A stretch of 17,595 nt of DNA. Origin: JAZFYD01 sp036443405. GTDB taxonomy: Bacteria; Planctomycetota; PLA2. The translations under genes were made by a program, and so were the position numbers. A model generated the notes under the pieces. The model did no database searches. It was not told the origin of the DNA and saw nothing but the letters and a program-made list of their open reading frames with translations. The stretch is from NCBI GenBank assembly GCA_036443405.1, contig JAZFYD010000168.1, forward strand, positions 1 to 17,595, written 5' to 3'. Every line of letters begins with the position of its first letter. Position 1 is the stretch's first letter. Shown piece after piece: positions 7,986-14,633 of this stretch.

Positions 7986-8522
7986 TTAGGCCAAGACCTC
8001 GCGCACCGCCGCGAGGATCGATTCGGTCGAAGCGAGCCGTCCCTTGCCGTGGTCGCCGCAGGCCAGCAACCCTTCGTCGGGATCGAGCACCGTCACGCCA
8101 CGCCCGCGCAGGATCTCGAGGTTCTCTTGCACCACGGGGTGGTCCCACATGCGCACGTTCATGGCCGGAGCCACGAGCACGGGGCACGTCACGGAAAGAT
8201 AGGTCGTCGAGACGATGTCGTCCGCGATGCCGTGCGCCATTTTCCCGATGATGTTCGCCGTCGCGGGCGCGACGAGGTAGGCGTCGGCCACGTCGCCGAG
8301 GGCGAGATGCTCCGGGCGGTCCGCGTATTCGCCGACGTTTTCATCGGTGATGACGGGGTGATTGGTAAGCGTCGTGAGCGTGAGCGGCGAGATGAACTTC
8401 TGCGCCCAAGCGGACATCACAACGCGGCACGAAACGTCCTCTTTGCGGAGCGTCGAGCAGAGATCCGCTGCTTTGTACGCCGCGATGGAGCCGGTTACGC
8501 CGATCACCACTGTCTTTTTCAT
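7986..8522 (-). CDS. coaC: Phosphopantothenoylcysteine decarboxylase, standalone
   Basis: FMN-dependent flavoprotein that decarboxylates phosphopantothenoylcysteine to 4'-phosphopantetheine in coenzyme A synthesis. The 178 residues carry every landmark of the CoaC half of CoaBC: GVTGSIAAYKAADL (8-21, flavin phosphate binding), the active-site His at 72 (EHLAL), APATANIIGKMAHGIADD (85-102), PAMN (119-122) with the substrate-binding Asn 122, and LLACGDHGKGR (152-162) with the catalytic Cys 155 on the substrate clamp. The ATG at 8522 begins MKKTVVIGVTGSI as expected; there is no clear Shine-Dalgarno site. It is the first gene of the coaC-coaB-EamA cluster, and it is divergent from the methyltransferase gene across a 112-bp region containing symmetrical elements. 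Confidence 0.94.
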   Translation of the reverse strand: MKKTVVIGVTGSIAAYKAADLCSTLRKEDVSCRVVMSAWAQKFISPLTLTTLTNHPVITDENVGEYADRPEHLALGDVADAYLVAPATANIIGKMAHGIADDIVSTTYLSVTCPVLVAPAMNVRMWDHPVVQENLEILRGRGVTVLDPDEGLLACGDHGKGRLASTESILAAVREVLA

Positions 8523-8549
8523 CGCGGCACATCGTAAACGAGCGCGGAT

Positions 8550-8562
8550 ACGGAGTCTCCGT
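8550..8562. promoter_or_regulatory. 13-bp perfect dyad, possible operator
   Basis: ACGGAGTCTCCGT is a perfect inverted repeat around a central T, in the 112-bp space between coaC and the methyltransferase gene. It lies 27 bases upstream of the coaC start and could be a regulator site. The minus strand also has a TACGAT hexamer (8531-8536) just inside it that could serve as a -10 box with a near-leaderless coaC message. Function is inferred only from symmetry and position. Confidence 0.3.
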
Positions 8563-8571
8563 CGCAGCTCC

Positions 8572-8616
8572 CGGGCCCGTCCCCAAACGTGCCCCTCGAT
8601 CCAAACGGGCCCGTCC
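8572..8616. repeat. Paired 11-bp direct repeats with palindromic cores
   Basis: CGGGCCCGTCC occurs at 8572-8582 and again at 8606-8616, 34 bp apart (about three helical turns), immediately upstream of the methyltransferase start. Each contains the palindrome CGGGCCCG, and the second extends to ACGGGCCCGT. Two palindromic sites spaced on one DNA face are typical of a dimeric regulator, but in GC-rich DNA such words also arise by chance. Confidence 0.35.
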
Positions 8617-8634
8617 GGTTAGTTTGGGCGCCAC

Positions 8635-9444
8635 ATGGCTGGCCGCGAGAACCCCGGCGAACAGGAATCCCAACGCGGGTTGGGGGGCGGCGTCTACGGA
8701 AACACGGACTACGAGAACGACCGCACGGTCGCCGAGTATCTCGCTTTTCACTACCCGGCCACGGATGACTTTCTCGCGCTGATCGGCGAGGGGGCGCCGG
8801 CCATCGAGGAGCGCTACCCGTATGCGGTGCGCGGCTTCTGGACTCCCGAGCCCGGTGAGGATGCGCTGGACGTCGGGACGGCGACGGGTCGCGTGACCGC
8901 GGATCTTGCGCGGGACCATCGGCACGCGTTCGGCCTCGATACGTCGAAGCCGTTCATCCGGGCTGCCGCGGCGGTGCAATCGCGCCGCGCCGCGCGTTAC
9001 ACGGTGGTGGTCGAGGGCCGCATCGAGGAGGAGGTCGACGTTCCGGTGGAGCCGTTCCCCAATGCGTCGTTCCTGGTCGGCGACGCGTTGCACCTGCCGT
9101 TTGAAAGCGGCCGCTTCGCGACGGTCACCGCGCTCAATCTGCTGTGCCGCGTGCCGGACCCCGACCGGGCGCTGGCGGAATTGGCGCGCGCAACGAAATT
9201 GGGCGGCACGCTCGTCATCGCCTCGCCCTACACGTGGGTGGACACGTTCACTCCGAGTGAGAAGTGGCTCGGAGGATATTCCCGTAACCGGCAACCGGTG
9301 CGGGCATCGAACGAGATACGGGAGCGTTTGGCTCCACGGTTTGAGCTACAGCGCGACGCGATGCTGCCGTTTTTCATTCGGCATCACGCCCGGTCGGGCC
9401 AGCTCGGCCTGTCCCACGTACAGAGTTTTCAGAAGGTTTCATGA
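8635..9444 (+). CDS. Standalone ovothiol-type (mercaptohistidine) SAM methyltransferase
   Basis: A 269-residue class I SAM-dependent methyltransferase. Motif I is ALDVGTATGR (77-86), the acidic residue binding the SAM ribose is D102 in FGLDTS, and GDALHLPF (149-156) and LNLLCRVPDPDRAL (168-180) follow. The N-terminal YENDRTVAEYLAFHY (26-40) and the C-terminal SPYTWVDTFTPSEKWLGG (197-214) plus MLPFFIRHHARSGQLGLSHVQSF are the distinctive wording I know from the C-terminal domain of OvoA, the putative 4-mercaptohistidine N1-methyltransferase of ovothiol synthesis. Here it stands alone: no DinB-like or FGE-sulfatase-like sulfoxide synthase domain precedes it. The product is therefore likely to methylate the imidazole of a thiol-histidine or related molecule made elsewhere. 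Its stop overlaps the next gene as ATGA. Family assignment is firm; the exact substrate is inferred. Confidence 0.86.
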   Translation: MAGRENPGEQESQRGLGGGVYGNTDYENDRTVAEYLAFHYPATDDFLALIGEGAPAIEERYPYAVRGFWTPEPGEDALDVGTATGRVTADLARDHRHAFGLDTSKPFIRAAAAVQSRRAARYTVVVEGRIEEEVDVPVEPFPNASFLVGDALHLPFESGRFATVTALNLLCRVPDPDRALAELARATKLGGTLVIASPYTWVDTFTPSEKWLGGYSRNRQPVRASNEIRERLAPRFELQRDAMLPFFIRHHARSGQLGLSHVQSFQKVS

Positions 9445-10628
9445 CGGACAAGACACTGACCCGCGAGCCCCAGACACGCGAGACCCGGGCCGGCGAGATG
9501 ACCTTTCCCGACTTCGATCTCGCGAGGCTGATGAATACGGTGTTCGAGTTGAGCGGCGAAGAGAGTTTCGCGGTCTTTGCGGATTTCGCGAACCCCCGCG
9601 ACGTGGTCGATTTTGCGTACTTGGGCCGGAACGGTCTTGAAGCGCAGAAACACGCGTACGACACGCTCTACAAGGGCATCCTCGCAAACAAACAGGCGTT
9701 TCACGCCGCCGACGTGTCGTTCTACGGTTACGAGGAGGTCGGCGGCAGCAACCTGGATCTTCCCGATGTCGTCGTCACGCCGTCAGGCGACGAGCTCGCG
9801 CTGCGGGACGTGCTCGCCCGGCATTCGATCGTGCTCTACATGGGGACGTATTCCGCGACGGCGCCGATCACGGCGCTTGCGAAGGAGATCGGTTTCCGCG
9901 GAGCGACGATGCACGGCGCCAACGACACGATCTTCGCAACCGGTTTGGCGGTGGACTACGACGAGGTGAGCGCCCGGGCCGAGCGCATGCGCCGGGCGCT
10001 GACGAAAGCCGATCGCATGAAGATCGACTGGGTTCTCGCGAGCGGCGACGAGGTTTCGCTCGACGTGCACCTCGACCGTCAGGAAGCGCAGAAGAGCCAC
10101 GGTATCGTGCACGAGGTCGGCGAGGTCGCGAACCTGCCCGCCGGCGAGGTCTATTACGTGCCGACGGGCGCCGACGGATTCCTGCCGCAGAAGTTCGAGG
10201 ATCCACAAGAGACGATCTGCATCTTCAGGGTCGAAAACCGCGGCATCACGGGCGTGCACAAGTTCGTCCAGGGTGACGAAGAACTCGTGCGCAAGTACCT
10301 CGAGGTCATCGAGTTCGACAGAAACGCGGGCCAGCTCACGGAGCTCGGGCTCGGAACGCAGACGCTGCCGTTTGCCGGCTCCGACATCCAGGACGAGAAG
10401 ATTCTCGGGACCGCGCACCTCGCGACCGGCCGCAGCGACCACCTCGGCGGCGATTTGTCGTCCGCGAGTTTCAAGAACAAGAAAAACGCATCGCACAACG
10501 ACATCCTGTGGTCGCCCAACAAGACCCCCGAGGTCGTTTTGTCGCGCGCGACGATGCACAGGGACGGCGAGGCCACGGTGATCATCGAGAACCAGGCCCC
10601 GACGGAATTCCTGCGGGCCTGCATGTAG
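9441..10628 (+). CDS. M29 aminopeptidase / NicX-like metalloprotein
   Basis: A 395-residue cytoplasmic protein related to the M29 (aminopeptidase T/AmpS) family, which also holds the iron dioxygenase NicX. By eye the five metal ligands of M29 are kept in order: E236 in AGEVYYVP, E301 in TELGLGT, H326 in EKILGTAHLATG, and H352 and D354 in ASHNDILW. The tyrosine that follows the first His by seven residues in M29 peptidases is replaced here by Asp 333 (GRSDH), so it may not be a peptidase. The N-terminal part (about 20-200) has the alternating helix-strand pattern of the family's first domain. The ATG overlaps the methyltransferase stop by four bases with AGAAGG just upstream, so the two are co-translated and likely act on the same or successive compounds. 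Aminopeptidase, amidohydrolase or ring-cleaving dioxygenase all remain possible. Confidence 0.78.
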   Translation: MTDKTLTREPQTRETRAGEMTFPDFDLARLMNTVFELSGEESFAVFADFANPRDVVDFAYLGRNGLEAQKHAYDTLYKGILANKQAFHAADVSFYGYEEVGGSNLDLPDVVVTPSGDELALRDVLARHSIVLYMGTYSATAPITALAKEIGFRGATMHGANDTIFATGLAVDYDEVSARAERMRRALTKADRMKIDWVLASGDEVSLDVHLDRQEAQKSHGIVHEVGEVANLPAGEVYYVPTGADGFLPQKFEDPQETICIFRVENRGITGVHKFVQGDEELVRKYLEVIEFDRNAGQLTELGLGTQTLPFAGSDIQDEKILGTAHLATGRSDHLGGDLSSASFKNKKNASHNDILWSPNKTPEVVLSRATMHRDGEATVIIENQAPTEFLRACM

Positions 10629-10656
10629 CGTCGGGGCGCAGCCCAGTTCATCCTCA

Positions 10657-10770
10657 TCCTTCGCCTTCACCTTGTCCTTGAGTTCGTCTTTTGAGGCCAA
10701 GGCCAAGGCCGAGGATGAGGCCAAGGCCGAGGATGAGGCCAAGGCCGAGGCGGCAGGCTAAGGCGAAGGA
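10657..10770. terminator. Possible bidirectional terminator region between convergent genes
   Basis: TCCTTCGCCTT at 10657-10667 is an exact inverted repeat of AAGGCGAAGGA at 10760-10770, and CCTCATCCT (10652-10660) pairs with AGGATGAGG at 10712-10720 or 10730-10738. The left flank is pyrimidine-rich and the right purine-rich on the plus strand, so transcripts from either convergent gene can fold. The loop is long and no T tract is present, so termination is only a suggestion. Confidence 0.3.
10693..10746. repeat. Three tandem copies of an 18-bp unit
   Basis: The unit GAGGATGAGGCCAAGGCC is exact at 10711-10728 and 10729-10746, and a 15/18 match at 10693-10710 precedes it; a partial GAGGCGGCAGGCT follows. 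The block lies in the 153-bp gap between the convergent M29-like and voltage-sensor genes and is outside both reading frames. It is probably a slippage-derived array rather than a coding or CRISPR repeat. Confidence 0.8.
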
Positions 10771-10781
10771 GTTGAGCTGCT

Positions 10782-13700
10782 CTACGCCAACGTCAGCAGA
10801 TCCGCCGGCCGGTCCGGGTCCTCGTTTTGGTAGTTGCCGAGCGCGTACACGTGTTCGCGGTAATTCAGCACGTCGATCAGCGCCAGCGTTTGAACGGCTC
10901 GCAGCGTCACGATCTGATCGCTGATGCGATCGGGGTGGCGCATCAAGTCCGCGAGCACGGTCACATCCGCGTCGTCCGAGGATGCGTCGCGCCGGGACCA
11001 CACCTCGAGCGCGTCCGCCACACCATCGGTGTTGTGGACCGTCGCCCGCCACGCAGCGCGCCGCGCCGCCCGGTCGCCGAATCCATGCTCGGCCCAGTAC
11101 GCGCGAAACTTCTTGTGCAAACCAAAGCGCGGCATGCGTGGCGCCGCCAACGGCTCGCGCTGCGCCACGCGTCGATAGGTCTCCGACAAAATGGCGTCGC
11201 CACTCAGTAGGCACCGAACGCCGTACATGTCGGCGAGATACGCAGCGGCCGCCGCGCGCAGGTGCTCGCGCCCGAAACGCTCCCTCGGCACGCCGAGCTG
11301 CTTGGCAATGCGATCCCACAATCCGTCCTGGATCAGCCGCCCCAAACGCACCATGTCGCGCGCGGCGCGCTGGCGCTCGGCGGCCATCTTTTCCGCGAAC
11401 GCCGGATCCACGTTGAGAAAACGCATGTCGTCGTCGAGCGTCGTTCCCTCGGGCAGGCCCTGCGGCACTCCGGGCAACCGCACGCCGAGATACTCCGCAT
11501 CCACACGCGCCCGCAGTGCGATCGCGCTCTCGACGACCGGCCGGCGCATGCGATCGATCTTGCGTACCGCCGTCGCGAAGTCCGCGCCCTCGGCGGCCTC
11601 CTCGTCGACCTCGAACCGCGGCCGCCGGATCTCCGAGACGCACCGCGCCAGCCATCGCGCGTACCCGGCGGCGAGTTTGAGCCCGCGCCACATGAAGTAC
11701 ACGGGCACCAACAACGTGCGTCCGCCGGCAAGCCACCGGTGATAGAAACGAAACAGGTTCACGACGCGCTGGTCGCGTGGCCGCCGATGGAGCGGATAGG
11801 TCCCGAAGATCCGTCGGAACAACATCTCCCGATCCCGCTTCAGCCGTTTGATCACCTTCTTCCCGAAGCGCCGCTCGACGTCGCGATCGCGCCCCGGATC
11901 GTCATCGAGAAAATGCAACGCGGTGAACGTCGTCGTGACGTAGAAAACGTCCAGCGACGGCACCGACTCCATCCGCGCGGACTCGATCCAGCCGTCGTAG
12001 GCTTCGCGTGGCAGTTTCGGCGTGAGGTCCAACTCGCGCAGCGGGATCGCGTGGCGGTTGTAGTCGACGATCAGGCGCGCGACGCCGTGCGACACGGCCT
12101 GCGAAATGAGGCTGAACCAGAAGTACGGCCCCCCGAGCAACATGGTGGGGCGGTCGAGATCCAGTCGTTGCAGGGACAGCCGCTCGCGCCTGGTTACGCG
12201 GTTCGACAAAAGACGCAGGTTGCGAAGCGACGCGTTGCCGAGCAGTTGGCTGGTCGTTCGTGTGTCCGACTCCGTCAGCAGCGACCCATCGAGTCCATCG
12301 CGGTAGAGCAAGACCGTCCGCTCGACGGCGTCGAACGCATCGCTGTCGGCCCCGCCGCTTTGCGCTTGCAACAGCCAGCGCCGCACGCCGTCGGCGAAAA
12401 GGCCGCGGCGCTGCTCCGCCGTGCACTCGCGCAGGTTGTCCTGCATCGGTGTCTCGAGCGCGAGTACCCGCCGGTCCAGGACGATCGCGTCCCGTTCGAG
12501 GTTGCGCCCCTTGATCGACTCCGTGAGCGCGAGGAACTGCGCCTTGGCCGACTGCGCATAAAACGCCGTCGCCTGGCCCGCGAGGCGCCTGAGCCACATG
12601 CCGATGCCCAACAACACGACGCAGATGCTCCCGAGATAGATCAGCAATCCAGTGACGATGCTGTTGAGCAGGTGGAACACCTGGCGGAATATCCCGGGGT
12701 CCGCGGGCGGAACGGGGGGGGCGCCCGCGGCGGGGGCCGTTCCGTTTTCCGGCGCGGTGATCGGCGTGTTCGTGTCGATTCCCGCCGCAAGGTCCTCGGG
12801 GGCGTCCGGGACGAGCAGGCTCATGAGGAAGTACAGGAGCCCGAACAGCGCGAGGCGGTACGCCGGCCGAAACGTGCTTTTCACGATCGCGGTCCCGACG
12901 CGGTCGACGAACTGGGCGGGCGTGACGGTGCCGTAGAGATCGGCGAACCAGAACCAGCGATCGTGATAGCGCTTGAACGTGCGCGTGAACTGCCGGGCCG
13001 CCGCCGCCGTGAGTTCGGCCGGCGTCATGCCGGGACTGATGCGCGGAACGAACCGGCCCATGAACGGAAGCCAGCGCATGGGCTGGAACAAACGCACGGC
13101 CCGCCCGACACGCTCGACGAAGTCGGGGCCCATCTCAGCCTCGACCTCCTCCGCAGTGATGCCCGAAAGGTGTTGCAACACCGTCTCAGCGGGGATGTCG
13201 CTCTCCGGCGTTTCGAACGCTTCCTGGGCGTGCGCGAGCCTGGTCAACCCGTCTCCGTGTGCACGTTCCCAGCCTTGCGCCCTTACCATCGCGACCTCAC
13301 CGCGGGCCGGTTCCGGTGCGGTTGTGAGCAGACGCTCCCAGCGCTCGTTCAGGTGCGCTTCGACCTTGCGCAAGCGAACGTCGAGCCCGCGAGCCTCACG
13401 CCGCGCCTTGGCCCGCTCGGCCCTCGTTGGGTACAGCAGGAGGTTCTTGTTGAGCAGGAAGCTGTAAGACCGCGCCAACCGATCGACGCCGCGGGATAGG
13501 AACCCGAACGCACGCACAAAACGCAGGACACGCCCGATGCGCAGCAGGCGCGCCGCCCGCAGCGCCTGCGCGTTGTTGAACCGCGCGTCCCACAACAGGA
13601 GTCCGAACGGGATCGACGGCAGGATGTCGACGAAGAGGTGGCGCGAGAACCAGAGCCAGCGGCCCTTGACGTAGTAGATCTTCACCGCGATCTCGGCGAG

Positions 13701-14633
13701 GAACAGGACGCACGCCGCGGCATCCAGGATCGTGAACACGGCCAGCGTCGAATCGCTCCAGTCGAACAGCATCTCCACCGACAGCAGCGAGAGGACAAAG
13801 AGGATCAACCAGAAGATGATCCGCTCGGACCGTGCCACGTTGGCCTCGCCGAACCGCGTTTCGAGGCGGCGCTGAAGATGCCGTTCCTGCTCCTCCGCGA
13901 TGAGGCGCCGATGCTTGCGTTTGAGCCGTGCGCGGCGCAGTCCGTGTTTAACGTCGATGTTGCGCAGATGCCAGTCGACATCACCGGCGACCAGGTGCAG
14001 GTGCTGCACAGCCTCGCGGGCGTCGAACTCGTCGCAGCCGGTGATCACGACCTCGGCGCGGTCGCACAGATCCACCGACCACGCCTCGAGCTGTTGGCGG
14101 CTCGGCGGGGTCTGCGCGATCGCCGTCAGGAACGCTTCGCGCAACGGGGTGCGGTCACCGTCATGCGGTGAGTGCCCCGGGCGCCGCCGAAGCGCCTCGC
14201 GTTCGAGCGAGGACAGCTTCTTCAGCTCGCGAAAGCAACGGTCCGCATCCGGGTCTCCCGCCTCGTTCGCAACACCCGTGCGCCACTCCTCGCGGCGGTC
14301 CTTCAACAGTCCGCTCAGGATGCCGTCGGTTGCTTTTGCGGCGTCATCGAGTCCGAAGTGCGCCGCGGTGTCGCGCCATTGCGCCGCCGTGGCGACCACC
14401 GGATGGCCGAGGTGGTGTGCGAACTCGGGTTCGACGCGGCTCGCCTCCTGCAGGAGCGAAAGCAGTTCGCGCTCGGTTTCGGCCAGGCGCTGCGCCTTGG
14501 CGACGCTGTCGGGATCGCTGTCGCCGCGCAGGAACGCGACCCGGCGTTCGAGCCGCTCGACGCGTTGCAACAACTCGGGCGAGGTCGCTTCGGGCGCCGA
14601 TGCGTCCGGCGATATCCCGTCCCGTTCGGTCAT
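10782..14633 (-). CDS. Large membrane protein with voltage-sensor domain and no recognisable pore
   Basis: A 1283-residue protein I cannot name. Residues about 16-66 look coiled-coil-like and 67-265 are a soluble, charged N-terminal region. A classic voltage-sensor domain follows: S1 271-290, S2 296-322 with F311-x-x-E314 (the charge-transfer centre), S3 330-348 with D336 in VDILPSIPF, and S4 355-380 with arginines at 359, 362, 365, 368, 371 and 374, every third residue. After a 205-residue charged insert come two more helices (587-607 and 649-682) separated by a Pro/Ala/Gly-rich loop; no TVGYG or other selectivity filter is present there. About 600 C-terminal residues are probably cytosolic and unrecognised. 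ATG 14633 overlaps the upstream MscS-gene stop as ATGA, so the two proteins should be made together. It could be a voltage-controlled enzyme or regulator, a proton channel, or a subunit gating the MscS neighbour. Confidence 0.83.
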   Translation of the reverse strand: MTERDGISPDASAPEATSPELLQRVERLERRVAFLRGDSDPDSVAKAQRLAETERELLSLLQEASRVEPEFAHHLGHPVVATAAQWRDTAAHFGLDDAAKATDGILSGLLKDRREEWRTGVANEAGDPDADRCFRELKKLSSLEREALRRRPGHSPHDGDRTPLREAFLTAIAQTPPSRQQLEAWSVDLCDRAEVVITGCDEFDAREAVQHLHLVAGDVDWHLRNIDVKHGLRRARLKRKHRRLIAEEQERHLQRRLETRFGEANVARSERIIFWLILFVLSLLSVEMLFDWSDSTLAVFTILDAAACVLFLAEIAVKIYYVKGRWLWFSRHLFVDILPSIPFGLLLWDARFNNAQALRAARLLRIGRVLRFVRAFGFLSRGVDRLARSYSFLLNKNLLLYPTRAERAKARREARGLDVRLRKVEAHLNERWERLLTTAPEPARGEVAMVRAQGWERAHGDGLTRLAHAQEAFETPESDIPAETVLQHLSGITAEEVEAEMGPDFVERVGRAVRLFQPMRWLPFMGRFVPRISPGMTPAELTAAAARQFTRTFKRYHDRWFWFADLYGTVTPAQFVDRVGTAIVKSTFRPAYRLALFGLLYFLMSLLVPDAPEDLAAGIDTNTPITAPENGTAPAAGAPPVPPADPGIFRQVFHLLNSIVTGLLIYLGSICVVLLGIGMWLRRLAGQATAFYAQSAKAQFLALTESIKGRNLERDAIVLDRRVLALETPMQDNLRECTAEQRRGLFADGVRRWLLQAQSGGADSDAFDAVERTVLLYRDGLDGSLLTESDTRTTSQLLGNASLRNLRLLSNRVTRRERLSLQRLDLDRPTMLLGGPYFWFSLISQAVSHGVARLIVDYNRHAIPLRELDLTPKLPREAYDGWIESARMESVPSLDVFYVTTTFTALHFLDDDPGRDRDVERRFGKKVIKRLKRDREMLFRRIFGTYPLHRRPRDQRVVNLFRFYHRWLAGGRTLLVPVYFMWRGLKLAAGYARWLARCVSEIRRPRFEVDEEAAEGADFATAVRKIDRMRRPVVESAIALRARVDAEYLGVRLPGVPQGLPEGTTLDDDMRFLNVDPAFAEKMAAERQRAARDMVRLGRLIQDGLWDRIAKQLGVPRERFGREHLRAAAAAYLADMYGVRCLLSGDAILSETYRRVAQREPLAAPRMPRFGLHKKFRAYWAEHGFGDRAARRAAWRATVHNTDGVADALEVWSRRDASSDDADVTVLADLMRHPDRISDQIVTLRAVQTLALIDVLNYREHVYALGNYQNEDPDRPADLLTLA

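Noticed and set aside
7376..8522. Frameshifted or broken coaBC fusion
   Set aside because: Both parts have complete ends, all catalytic motifs, and a stop-start junction typical of coupled genes, so a true split is more likely.
8635..9444. Complete OvoA (ovothiol synthase)
   Set aside because: Only the methyltransferase domain is present; nothing upstream encodes the DinB-like or FGE-sulfatase-like sulfoxide synthase part, and coaC lies there instead.
10693..10746. CRISPR-like array
   Set aside because: The 18-bp units are directly adjacent without unique spacers, and no cas genes are present.
11262..13499. A 745-codon plus-strand open frame opposite the voltage-sensor gene
   Set aside because: It is Arg/Glu/Pro/His-rich without any domain or membrane pattern and mirrors a well-supported minus-strand gene; high G+C removes stops from antisense frames.
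10782..14633. Ordinary voltage-gated potassium channel
   Set aside because: The S1-S4 part fits, but no TVGYG/TIGYG-type filter occurs anywhere in the protein and the loop between the last two helices is a Pro/Ala-rich spacer.
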